Positions 31,817-41,247 of a stretch of 64,000 nucleotides of DNA are shown in pieces (within the stretch, counting starts at the first letter, position 1; each line of letters begins with the position of its first letter). Origin of the DNA: Rhynchopus euleeides (lineage: Eukaryota > Euglenozoa > Diplonemea > Diplonemida > Diplonemidae); the NCBI GenBank assembly GCA_963210315.1, contig OY723271.1, forward strand, positions 372,001 through 436,000. Reading direction: 5' to 3'. A model generated the notes under the pieces. The model worked only from the letters and a program-made list of their open reading frames with translations. It did not search any database and was not told the DNA's origin. Position numbers and translations under genes: made by a program.

Positions 31817-32821
31817 GCCTGTGAAAAGTTAGCAGCGCCCTGCAGGGTGGTGTGGCTGTGTGTGTGTTGCAATCAATCAGGAGACTTGCGCCCGCTCAGC
31901 GTGGTGCATCGTCATAATGACGATTCTCAGCAGGTGCAAGCGTGTGTCTACCTACCAACACTGTTATTTGTGCGATATATTGGTAGAGGTTGAGAAGGTG
32001 TTGGCGCCGGCTGCTTTTGCCACAGCTTGCCGTTAACGCTGCCAAGAAACAAACAAAACCAACCCCCAGCAGACTCTCCCTCTGGAGGCTTTTGCATTAA
32101 CACTACGGGGATACAGGGGCAGGAGAGGGTGTCAGTGGGACGAGGTGCGAGCAGCCTGTTTCATCCCATTTTTTGGGCGGTGCGCACCGCAGGTGACCCG
32201 AAAACATCCCCGGCATGTTTCGGAACATTGGAATCCATGGTGCCCCCGGACGTGTTCTGCGGATGAGTCCATCTTTTATTAGACCCCAGAAACACGAGAA
32301 AACGTGGGAATATGCAGTTTGACCTTGGAGAAGAGAGTGGTGCACCCTTAGAGGTGCATTAAAAGTGCCGCGTTGGTTAGATCTAAACCCTCAGGCCACA
32401 CCCTCAACCGGCTGACGGAGAACGGTTTCCTTTGTGTGAACCCACAACTATTGAACGGGTGGGGGAGGAAGTGGGTGTGCATTTTTGAGTTCTTCTGACC
32501 TGGCGTGATTTCCCTGATGTCGACACAAACAGATACTCAAGAGCTTTCAGGCAAATTCAGTGCGGGATGACTGGGTGCAGGAAGGACGTGTCGCTTGAGG
32601 GCTGGGCTCCGCGCTCTCCTTCACACAAAGGCGAGAGAGTGTGTAAAGGGGACGACGCAGAAGCCACACCCAAGTGAGATATTGCGAGTGGAGATTGTTG
32701 AGGAAGGCTGACCACGGAGGGTCCAATGGTAGATGCAGATCGCGAGAACACAGAGAATGAAGGAGGGCCAGCCCGTCTGGTATGGTGGAGGGTCAGAAGC
32801 AGTGTGCCAGTGATTTCTTTT
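31817..32821. other. Intergenic between the two DUF4116 genes
   Basis: No gene is recognised. It would hold the leader of the smaller DUF4116 gene and the 3' region of the larger one. Confidence 0.5.
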
Positions 32822-34720
32822 CTATTGGTGTAGTTCAGGGAAAGCGGCATCAATGATGTCACTGTCGCGGCGCAGCGGGGCAGACGCGTAGATGAAAGCG
32901 TCTGGGTCGGCACGTACAGCGGCCAGAACCACTTCCTTGTCGCAGCACAGCGCTGTGGGGGCGTACTGCAGGGCACATCCGTTCTGGCGCACAGCGGCCA
33001 GCACCACCTCACGCTTGTTCCACAGTGTGCTGTGGGCGAAGCGTAGCGCACTGCCGCAACTCGTCACGGCAGCGAGGACCACCTCCTCGTCCTGACGGAA
33101 CACAGGATCGGCGAACTGCAGTGCATAGCCGTGTGCGTGTGCCGCTTGAAGCACAACCGACCTGTCGCTTCGCAGGGAAGATTCGGCGTACTGCAGCGCC
33201 CTCCCATCCTGCAAGACGGCCGCCAGTTGAAGCTCGTTGCTCCACAGCGAGGCACTGGCATAGCGGAGGGTGCACCCACACTTGCGGACTGCTGCCAACA
33301 TGAAGTCGGGGCTGCTGAGGAACGAAGGGTCGGCATATCTCAGTTCATACCCGTCGGTGTGTGTGGCTGCGAGCACCACCTCCTCGTCCTTGCGGAACTT
33401 TCGGTTGGCGTGATGCAGCGCCCACTCACACGTTTTCACAGCAGCGAGGACAACCTCACGGTCCATGCACAAGCTGTCCGAAACGTACTCTAACGCTGCG
33501 CCGTTGACTCGCATGGCTGCGAGGACTACATCCCTGTTGCCGCGCACCGAATCACTGCAGAACTGCAACGCCAGCGGGTCCTGCGCTACCGCGGCAAGCT
33601 GCACCTCCCTGTCGCTCATCACGGAGGGGTCGGCGTACTCCAAAGCACACCCCTGCAGCTTGACACATCGCATCATGAAGTCTCTGTCGCTACACAGCGA
33701 GTCGTCCGCAAATGCCAGCACGCCCGGGTGACGCCGAACACCTGCCAGCACCACCTCCTCATCCTGCTGCAGGCTGGGGGGCGCACACCCCAACGCCTCT
33801 GGGTGGTCCCCCCCTCTGCTGCGCATCGCAGCCAGCACCACCTCCCTGTCGGCCTGCAGGCAAGGGTGGGCGTGCAGGAGGGCAGAGGGGTAGGTCTCGA
33901 GTGCTGCAAGCACGAGGCCGCGGTCGATTTGAAGCGACGCATGCGTCCGGATCACCCTGAAAACCTCGCCACGCCACAGCACAGCCTCGCGTTGGAACCC
34001 CTCGTCGTACCGCAGCACATCGGATGCATACTTCAGGGGGTGCTCTGACGAACGCACGGCATGGAGGACCACCTCCCTGTCGGCCTGCAGGGATGCGTCG
34101 ACACACTCGAGAACATCCCCATTCCGCTGCACAGCTGTGAGGACGAAGGGCTTGTGGCTGAGCAGTGCAGGAGACGCGAACCGCAGAGACGTGCAGTGTA
34201 TTGCAATTGCCACCTGCACCACGTCCTCATCCCCCCGCAGATCCCCGGAAGCGTGGAGGAGTTGAAACCCGTCGCTGAGCAGCGCTGTTGTGACGATGTG
34301 TCTGTCACGGCTGAATGACTCGTCCAGGCGATGCAACGCACTGCCATGGCACTGAACTGCCGCAAGCGCCACGTCATACAGGCGGCGTGCCCAGGAAGGG
34401 ATGGTCGGCATGTCAACACCGGGCTCCCATGGATTCTTGATACGCCGACAGTTCTCACGCAAAAGTTGGACAAAGCGAGCGCCTGACAGCGCCACGTCGA
34501 TGCAGCACCCCTGCGACACACCTGCGGCACCGCAAAGAGGAGTGCTATCATCCAGCACCTGCCCATCCACCGAAAGCTCCACGTCTTCAGGAAGGACATC
34601 TGCGGGCGACCCGAGCACCAGAGCGAGCGCCTTTGCCTTGAGATGCACCGGCGTGTCGTCCTCCTCGACGTGCACCACATGCTGCTCCCCACACAGGCTG
34701 TCCTTGAGGCTCACCTCCAT
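32822..34720 (-). CDS. Ubiquitin-like plus DUF4116-repeat protein, intact paralogue
   Basis: The protein has 632 residues from the Met at 34720, chosen because the paralogue begins with the same MEV...D pattern. Residues 1-80 form a ubiquitin-like region (VSLKDSLCGEQHVV...EDVELSVDGQVL...DVALS). A linker runs to about 120, and then about 20 DUF4116 repeats of 25 residues run to near the C-terminus, each with the pattern SLRSDREVVLAAVxxxGxALQYA. The repeats are far more diverged from each other than those of the neighbour, so this gene has been stable for longer. Repeat solenoids with a ubiquitin-like head could act as adaptors, but this is an inference. There is no intron and no signal peptide. 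It lies upstream of its paralogue in transcription order, 1 kb away. Confidence 0.85.
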   Translation of the reverse strand: MEVSLKDSLCGEQHVVHVEEDDTPVHLKAKALALVLGSPADVLPEDVELSVDGQVLDDSTPLCGAAGVSQGCCIDVALSGARFVQLLRENCRRIKNPWEPGVDMPTIPSWARRLYDVALAAVQCHGSALHRLDESFSRDRHIVTTALLSDGFQLLHASGDLRGDEDVVQVAIAIHCTSLRFASPALLSHKPFVLTAVQRNGDVLECVDASLQADREVVLHAVRSSEHPLKYASDVLRYDEGFQREAVLWRGEVFRVIRTHASLQIDRGLVLAALETYPSALLHAHPCLQADREVVLAAMRSRGGDHPEALGCAPPSLQQDEEVVLAGVRRHPGVLAFADDSLCSDRDFMMRCVKLQGCALEYADPSVMSDREVQLAAVAQDPLALQFCSDSVRGNRDVVLAAMRVNGAALEYVSDSLCMDREVVLAAVKTCEWALHHANRKFRKDEEVVLAATHTDGYELRYADPSFLSSPDFMLAAVRKCGCTLRYASASLWSNELQLAAVLQDGRALQYAESSLRSDRSVVLQAAHAHGYALQFADPVFRQDEEVVLAAVTSCGSALRFAHSTLWNKREVVLAAVRQNGCALQYAPTALCCDKEVVLAAVRADPDAFIYASAPLRRDSDIIDAAFPELHQ

Positions 34721-35623
34721 TTCAACGCCACCCCCTCTGCCCTCAGCTATGGGGCGGGGGGGTTGCCTGTTGGTGTGTGAAGTGTTGTGGGCCACTGCTT
34801 GGCAGGCTGTGAGGACCAACGCATGGGCGGGAGGTGTGGGTCCGGTATCTGCACTGTTGGAGGAACCATGAGCCTCCTGCCTGGAGCTGCTTGGTGGGGC
34901 TAGCGCGTCTACTGCAGGTGTCTATTAACGTTCAGGAGTTCAGGGTCGTTGTTTGGAGACAATCCCCCCCCCACCCCACCCCCAGCGGCAACAGCGAAGC
35001 AACGACGTGACGCTGAGAATACCACCCCATTTCACCCCCCAAAACGCAAAACGGTGGCTTGTTGTCAGACCACATTGGTGGCCTGGCAATGCTGCCTGAA
35101 GATGGTGTATTCACAGAGTATAGACGCAACTCGTTGGTTCGGCGGTTTGACTACCAACGTCCAGACGACCGTGATATGCACACTGATCCCCGAAGGGCAC
35201 TGTTCGTTTTTATTTCAAAAAAAAATCTAAGTTGTTGGCTGAGGCAGTGATCTCGCTGGTTTTCGGCCTCCAAACTTGATTTGGTCTGGCCGATGCCACA
35301 CCAGAGCCACACCCTGGCACGAGATCACTGCAGCTCAGGAGCTTGGAGGAAAGGGCGACGCTTCGGGAGGGGATCACGCCAGGGGCTACCTGACTCACAA
35401 AAAAAACCACCTCGCGGAACAAAACCCCCCCCCACACACAGGCTTTCCCATGCCCCACCCCCACCCCCACCCCCCCCACGGCTGTGAAGACAACCTCTTT
35501 GGAACCAGCTGCGCAGTTGGCGGGACAGTCCTACAGAACACACCACCACCACCACCCCACCCACACCCTGCTTCTTTCTGAGAAACCCCACCGCCCACCC
35601 ACCGCACCCCCTTGCCCCTGGCC
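34721..35623. other. Intergenic, no gene recognised
   Basis: C-rich on the plus strand near 34966 and 35460. No coding signal is seen. Confidence 0.5.
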
Positions 35624-36310
35624 TCAGTGATACCCCATCGAACCAAGGCCTTTGGTCATTACAGAAAATGTGACCTTGACGTAGCCACCGGAGGATGCTA
35701 CCCGTGTGACTTCGCGGCCCTCATCCCTTGCAAACGCGGTGCCTTTGAACTCATAAGTGTGCCCCTGGATCAGCCCGAAGAACCACGACTGCGGTGTGGA
35801 TGAAACCGGGGAGAAGAGAGGGATCTCCACGGTGTGGTGCCCCGCCTGTGTCGGGATGTGGCACCAGCCGTACCCCTGGGGCGGGGAGCGCTGGCCGTTC
35901 CCCGCAACAGAGTAGACCGACACGCAGAACTTGGGCCAGCCCCACGGGTTGGTGCAGGCGTAGCTGACGCTGAACGGCAGGTTGAAAGCGTAAACAGGCT
36001 GGTGCCCGACTGCCCTCTCCGACACCTGGGTCACTCCTTCGGTCAAACCGGTCTCTGCGTTGCTAAGGTACTGCTGCTCCCAGTCGGGGCCTGTCTCGAG
36101 CTTGAACCTGCAGTATAGACTGCCGCCACAGGCGTGCACGCAGCTGTCAACCGTCCCGTTGATGACGACGTAGAAACGGCTCGGGTCATCCGCGTCGTTC
36201 GCCCCCCTCTCGTGCTCGACAGCGCTGCCGAAGCGGCGGCTCTCCACAGACGACCCGACACCGGGTAGCGGTGCATCCCAGCTGCTGCCAACAATAGACC
36301 CGCGGTGCAT
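35624..36310 (-). CDS. B9D1: B9 domain-containing protein 1, ciliary transition zone
   Basis: The protein has 228 residues and the B9 domain spans about 45-215. Diagnostic stretches are LYCRFKLETGPDWE, TNPWGWPKFCVSVYSVAG, GYGWCHIPTQAGHHTVEIPLF and EGREVTRVASSGGYVKVTF, matching the B9D1 pattern in which TNPFGWP and EGREVTR are strongly kept. B9D1 works with B9D2 and MKS1 in the transition-zone gate at the base of cilia, so the organism is flagellated. Length is close to the usual 200. The Met at 36310 (MHRGSIVGSSW) is preferred over an upstream in-frame Met because the extension is Pro/His-rich. A GATTACGCAG acceptor-like site lies about 45 bases upstream. There is no intron. Confidence 0.93.
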   Translation of the reverse strand: MHRGSIVGSSWDAPLPGVGSSVESRRFGSAVEHERGANDADDPSRFYVVINGTVDSCVHACGGSLYCRFKLETGPDWEQQYLSNAETGLTEGVTQVSERAVGHQPVYAFNLPFSVSYACTNPWGWPKFCVSVYSVAGNGQRSPPQGYGWCHIPTQAGHHTVEIPLFSPVSSTPQSWFFGLIQGHTYEFKGTAFARDEGREVTRVASSGGYVKVTFSVMTKGLGSMGYH

Positions 36311-37402
36311 CGCTGGTGTAGGGGGTGGGGTGGGTGGGGTGGTGCGCAGAACCACTGCGTAATCACCGGGGGAGGGCTGCTGGTTGGTGTAATGCCTGTT
36401 GGGAGCGGGGTGTCGTGGTGTGGCACTGCGGCACACGGCAACCCCCCTCTCCCTCTCGGCGTGGCAACCCAACATTGCATCGAAGATACGAACACAGCTA
36501 AAAAAAATCGTTCAAAATCGTTCAACAGTCCCTCCCAACAGCCTGGTGCCGGCAGACGCGAGCCCTGCGACCCCCGTGCCGGAGGACATCCGGCAGATCC
36601 TGGCCAGGCCGGTCGACGGGAGGTACACCTTCTGTCAGCTGTCAGGCGCGCTGATGGACGGGCTGGCCCTGGACCAACCGATGAGGGCGGGGCAGAAGAC
36701 AATGTGGGGTATCGTACTCTGCAGGAGACGGCCCACGCGCTGTTGGGGGGGGCGAGGCGGGTGACGGCCGCGACACCCTCTTCGTCTAGAGTGAGTCAGC
36801 AATCAGTAGAGTAGAGCCGGCTCCGCTCCCCCTGACAAATTGCTTTTCATCCGAGGGCCCACCATCTTGGCGGCCCTACAGTTTTCTGCAATCTTCTGAT
36901 AAGGAACCCCCCGACCCCGCAGTGCGGGAGTTCCTCACACATCATTTCAACATGTCGAGTGGGCAGGGGGCGGGGCAACGCAACGGAACTCTATCCCACT
37001 CGGGTGCCTTGGAAACGTGGACCCACCTCTGCCTGCCGATCACGGAGTATCGCAGCTCAAGCCACGTTTGCCACATGAGAACACTGCGATATGCGGACAC
37101 AGAATCATACTGCCCATCAGTGCAAAGAAGGCAGACGCAACACCCCCCCGAACCCACACACACACGCGCGCGTGGGAACATTTTTGCTGCTGTTTAGTGT
37201 GAGCGTCGCACAGGAGGAGCACAGAGCGAACTCTGGTGATACCTTCCACGGTACACACGCATTCGACTGCCCTGTGGAAGCGCAGGCCGCCACCAAGAGA
37301 ACTACAACAAGAGAAATCCCTTCGATGCCCTGACATCCACTGCACTCCCACACCCCACCCCAACCCTATTCGGGTGCCCAACCATGGAAGGTCACGCCCT
37401 CT
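36311..37402. other. Intergenic with a short unexplained plus-strand open stretch
   Basis: Around 36540-36715 the plus strand is open and reads like protein (PEDIRQILARPVDGRYTF, LSGALMDGLALDQPMRAGQ) after a CCTCCCAACAG acceptor-like site. No start, no neighbour exon and no family could be found, so it is not called a gene. Confidence 0.35.
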
Positions 37403-38038
37403 CTACAACTTCGACACATAGGAGCGATACTTCGCACGGATCGCCTCCTTCGCCTCCTCGATCGTGGCGTGCGACCTATCCAGCACCCAGCGGGTCTCCT
37501 CGGCGGGGAACTTCTCCTCCACCAGGCGGAACCGCGTCTCGTTGGATGCCTGCTGGTCCAGCCGTGCCGCTGCCTCATCTGCAGTCAGGCCGCGTGCGGT
37601 GGTGAGACGCCTGGTCGCCTCCTCACGCGAGACGTAGAACAGCCACAGGTCGGTGAGGTGCTGTGTGAAGTGCCCGCCCTCCAGCAGCAGCGCGCCCTCC
37701 ACAGCCACCGCAGGGTGCAGCCCCTTGAGGCGGCGCAGGTCTGCGTCAGCGAGCTCGGCAATCCTGGGCCACACGATGGAGCTGAGCTGCTGCAGCTTTG
37801 CCTTCTCCCCGAAGACGACTGCCCCCAGCTTCTTGCGGTCGATCTCCCCATCGGGGCCTGCAACGCCCGGGAATGCGGCCAGCACCTCGCCGTGCCCGGG
37901 GGTCCCCTTTGCGTAGGCACGGTGCCCGTAGCTGTCGAGGTCGAGGGTCCCTACGTTGAACTCCTCGGCGAGCACGGTGCGTGCCAGGCTCTTCCCACTG
38001 CAGATCCCGCCGTAGATCCCGATGACACGGCGCGCCAT
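37403..38038 (-). CDS. coaE: Dephospho-CoA kinase
   Basis: The protein has 211 residues, the usual size of stand-alone CoaE. It phosphorylates the ribose 3'-OH of dephospho-CoA with ATP, the last step of CoA synthesis. The P-loop is residues 10-17 (GGICSGKS), followed by LDLDSYGHRAYAKGTPGH in the place of the substrate-binding acidic motif, AVAVEGALLLEGG for the core strand, and the lid segment LFYVSREEATRRLTTARGLT. In animals this domain is fused to PPAT; here it stands alone. The Met at 38038 gives a complete first strand. The coding-strand leader is a long C-rich tract ending in CACCTTCCCAG. There is no intron and no clear targeting signal. Confidence 0.93.
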   Translation of the reverse strand: MARRVIGIYGGICSGKSLARTVLAEEFNVGTLDLDSYGHRAYAKGTPGHGEVLAAFPGVAGPDGEIDRKKLGAVVFGEKAKLQQLSSIVWPRIAELADADLRRLKGLHPAVAVEGALLLEGGHFTQHLTDLWLFYVSREEATRRLTTARGLTADEAAARLDQQASNETRFRLVEEKFPAEETRWVLDRSHATIEEAKEAIRAKYRSYVSKL

Positions 38039-39082
38039 GGCGGCGGGTGGGAATCACACACCCCCACGCCCCTCCACCCCCCTGGGAAGGTGCGGGTGTG
38101 GGGGTGGGTGGGTGGGGGGAAGAGAGGGGGGGGAGGAGGTGCGGGTATCCCGTTAGGTGGATATTCACACGTGAATCATACGAGAGAGGGAGAGGGAGAG
38201 AGGGGGGGGGGGGGTCTTCGCTGGTCGTTATGCTTCGTTATTCTTCGTCAGCTTTCACCTAGCTTCCTTAGGAAATGCACCAAAATGCACTGACGATTCG
38301 CCCCGTAGCGAAGACCCCCAGAGAGAACGAGAAAAGCGAGCGTTGTGCGTGCGGAGGCGTGGCAGAGCAGGGCAAAAAAAACCATCGAAATGGGGATGCC
38401 CAAGCTTGCAAGTTTGCAAAGTATGCCTGAGCTCCCAGCAGGGGAGGGGGAGAGAGAGCGGGGGTGAGCTGGGCTGTGTGAGCGTCGCACACTCTGGGTG
38501 TGGCGCGGGCGGAGCTCAACGGAGCGAGCGCACATGCAGGGCCCGGGAGGGGGCGTCGGGGGGGGGGGGGGGGGGAGGCACACAGTTGTCTGGCGCAGCT
38601 ATTGCGCAGATCAGAACCGTGGGCACGAAAGGGGAGGCGAAGAGCCCCTCTCGTGATGTGTGCATCGGGCTAGTCCCCCTCACCCCCTCCTCTCCCTCTC
38701 CTCCCCCCGCACCACCGCCACCACGTTGAAGGCCCTCCACGCGCGTTGTACAGTGTCGGTCGCGCTGAGTTGCGTTCCTTGCCTCCTCACTACATGCGGC
38801 ACGCATGTGGGGTTTCTTCGGACCCCAGCAGTGTTGGAATGCACGGTATCGCACACAGGCTGCCCTTTTGAGAAAGCTATCTCTCCCTCCGCAACTGCGC
38901 CCAACCGCGGACACATCTCGACCATAAAACGTGGTCACCACACACACACCAGCACCACCCATTGCCTGCATTGCGGCGAGAACCGCAGAGACGACACAGA
39001 GCACACAACAACAGACCCTGCCTTCCTTCTGAATGCCCCTCCTAAGGCATTGTTCTAACACAGTGCCACACACCCACACATT
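38039..39082. other. Intergenic with one MITE
   Basis: It holds the MITE at 38211-38318 and G- and C-rich tracts. No gene is recognised. Confidence 0.5.
38211..38318 (+). mobile_element. MITE with GGGGTCTTCGCT ends, copy 3
   Basis: 108 bp with perfect 12-bp ends and the shared core GGAAATGCACCAAAATGCAC. A long G run at the left edge hides the target duplication. Confidence 0.85.
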
Positions 39083-41247
39083 TCATGAGACCCATGCCAG
39101 AGGCATGCTTGTGCGGTGCGTCTGCACTGCCGCCACAGGGGACCGCCTGACGGAGACCTGCAAGGGAATGTGCGTGGCGACCGAGGCCGCCGGGTCACGC
39201 CCCCCCCCACCGCCGCCCCCATCGGGCCCCGCTGCGAGCAGCAGGGAGGTGGCGAAGAGGGAGGCGAACACGGGGGGCAGGGTGGGGTGCTCCTGCACGG
39301 CGGCGACGACGCAGCACCCCGCCGCGGCCAGCGCGCGCACCGCCTGCAGCACGCAGGCCAGCAGGCGGGAGTCGGCAGACCCCCAGGCACCCTGGTGGTG
39401 CGGCAGCAGGCAGGCAGACAGCGAGTCGAGCAGCACCACCTGCACCTCGTGGCGCTGCGCGCCACGGCAGGCGTCCAGCAGGGCGGGCAGCAGGCCCGAC
39501 ACGCCACCCCTCAGGCGGGCGCAGGTTAGCGTGCCGCCGCCGGAGCCTGCTGGCTGTGGCAGGCGTGGCTGTGGGAAGCAGCCCCCCGTGTCGATGCAGC
39601 GCACGCCGTGGCCTCGGTGCACCGCTGCTGCGGCCAGGAGGGAGAGCAGGTGCGACTTGCCGCTGCCGGGCCCGCCGACCAGCTCTGTGGCCTGCCCGAA
39701 GGGCAGGCCCCCGCCCAGTGTGGCGTCGAGCTGTGCACAGCCCGTGGGCAGGCAGGGGGGTGTGCGGCTGAGCATCGCGGCGGCTGTGGTGCGTCTCGGC
39801 ACCCGCTGTGCGGCGGCGTGGAGGAGGTGCCTGCGGACGGCGGCGCGTGGGGTGTCGGGGGGGAGCGCCCTGCTGGTGTCGGCGTAGCACGCCAGCACCT
39901 CGCTGACGGTGCGCAGGCCGGCGGAGCGGAGGCGGGCGGCGGCCTCGTGGGGCGGCATGGGGGGTGGCGGGGTGGGGGTGGGGGTGGCGGTGGCGGCTTC
40001 GCCGCCCACCATCTCCTGGGTGGGCGCTTCGGAAGGGTCGCCTTCGAGCAGGCGCATCATGCGCATCTGTGGGGGGGTGGGGTGGCGACGAAAAGAAGCA
40101 GGGCTGTGTCATGCATGGGGAGGGTTTGATTGTCGAGAATGTATGGGAAAGCAAGCCTCTCAGCACCTTCTTGGTTTTTGTAGTCACCACGCCAGATATG
40201 CTGCACAAGGCAGATCAATGCACAATGGGTGGGTGTGTAGCAGCCGGGTGGTTGGAACACAAAAGTGATATGGCATGTTCTGCATAAAGAATGTCTGGCC
40301 CATCAAAATGATTATGGTGGCAACAGGGGGGAGGGGGGGGCGGCTGGCCATACCATCTGCGCGTGGTGCATATGCGCCGGCAGAGCCGCAGCGGGCTGCA
40401 CACTCCCCGCATCCGGCAGCTCCGGGCACACCACCGCGCCCCCCGCCCGCGCCAACACATCCGCAATCTCACACGGCGCCACCGCCCCCCCTGCAGCCCC
40501 ACCGCCACCCCCTGGCAGCACCTCATGGGGCACTGGCAGCCCGACCTGCCCCACATGCCCCGTCGCACCTGGCACCCCCACCACAGGCAGCTGCGCCGCC
40601 TGCAGGGCAGGCGGCGCCGCCCCCGGCGTCGCCACGCGGGGCAGCTGCGACCGGGGATACTGCGGGGAGACCGCACTGCCGCCCTGCTGCTGCTGCTGTG
40701 CCCCCCCGAAGGGTGGCAGCGAGGGGGCGGCGGGCGGCAGCGGTGCGTCCGCAGCGGCAGCGGCGGCTGCCGCCGCCGCCGCCGGGGGCAGCTCCGGCAC
40801 AGGCAGGGGTCGTGCCCACATGCAGGCGGGCAGGGCGGGGCGGTGCAGGTCGGGGGAAGGGGAGCGCGGCTGCTGCTGCGCTGCGGCTACCGCAGCGGGA
40901 ACCGCGGAGGGGAGGGGCAGCACCAGAGGGCCGACCTTGCCGATCCCGACAAGGGGGGCTCCGCCCCCCGTTTGCGGGAGGGTGGCGTGGGGGGGCCCGG
41001 TGCGGCGTCGCTTCGGCTTTGGCGCGGCGGAGTGAGGCGCAGCAGCACCGCCCTCTCCGATGAAAGCCGTGCCGCACACCGCAAAGCAATCGTCGCTCCC
41101 CGTCGGGGCGGCGCCTCCGCCGAAGAAGTCGTCATCGCCGGCGCCGCTGGGGCCGCCCGGTGTGGTGGCGTGGTGCGGCTGGCCTGTCTGCGGGCAGTAT
41201 GCGAGGCTGCCGAGAGGCGACTGGCATGCCTGGCAGATGGCCGTCAT
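39083..41247 (-). CDS. RAD51 paralogue, probably spliced to a zinc-ribbon N-terminal exon
   Basis: The second exon (39083-40066) encodes a RecA/RAD51-family ATPase closest in style to RAD51D or XRCC3. It has a small N-terminal helical domain (AARLRSAGLRTVSEVLACY), then LPTGCAQLDATLGGGLPFGQATELVGGPGSGKS with Walker A at exon residues 131-138, and Walker B VQVVLLDSL at 209-217. It ends after a Gly-rich loop. Such paralogues help load RAD51 in recombination repair. Upstream, 40354-41247 (298 codons) starts MTAICQACQSPLGSLAYC with a CxxC...C...HH cluster, a KPKRRR basic patch, and long Ala/Pro/Gln-rich sequence. A GTATGG donor at 40353 and a CCCCCCACAG acceptor before 40066 join the two in phase, giving 625 residues. 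The acceptor could instead be a trans-splice site making two separate genes, since exon 2 itself begins with ATG. Confidence 0.72.

Noticed and set aside
36540-36715. Protein-like plus-strand stretch after a CCTCCCAACAG site
   Set aside because: Opposite to the gene cluster, no start, no partner exon and no family match; kept only as a note in the intergenic entry.
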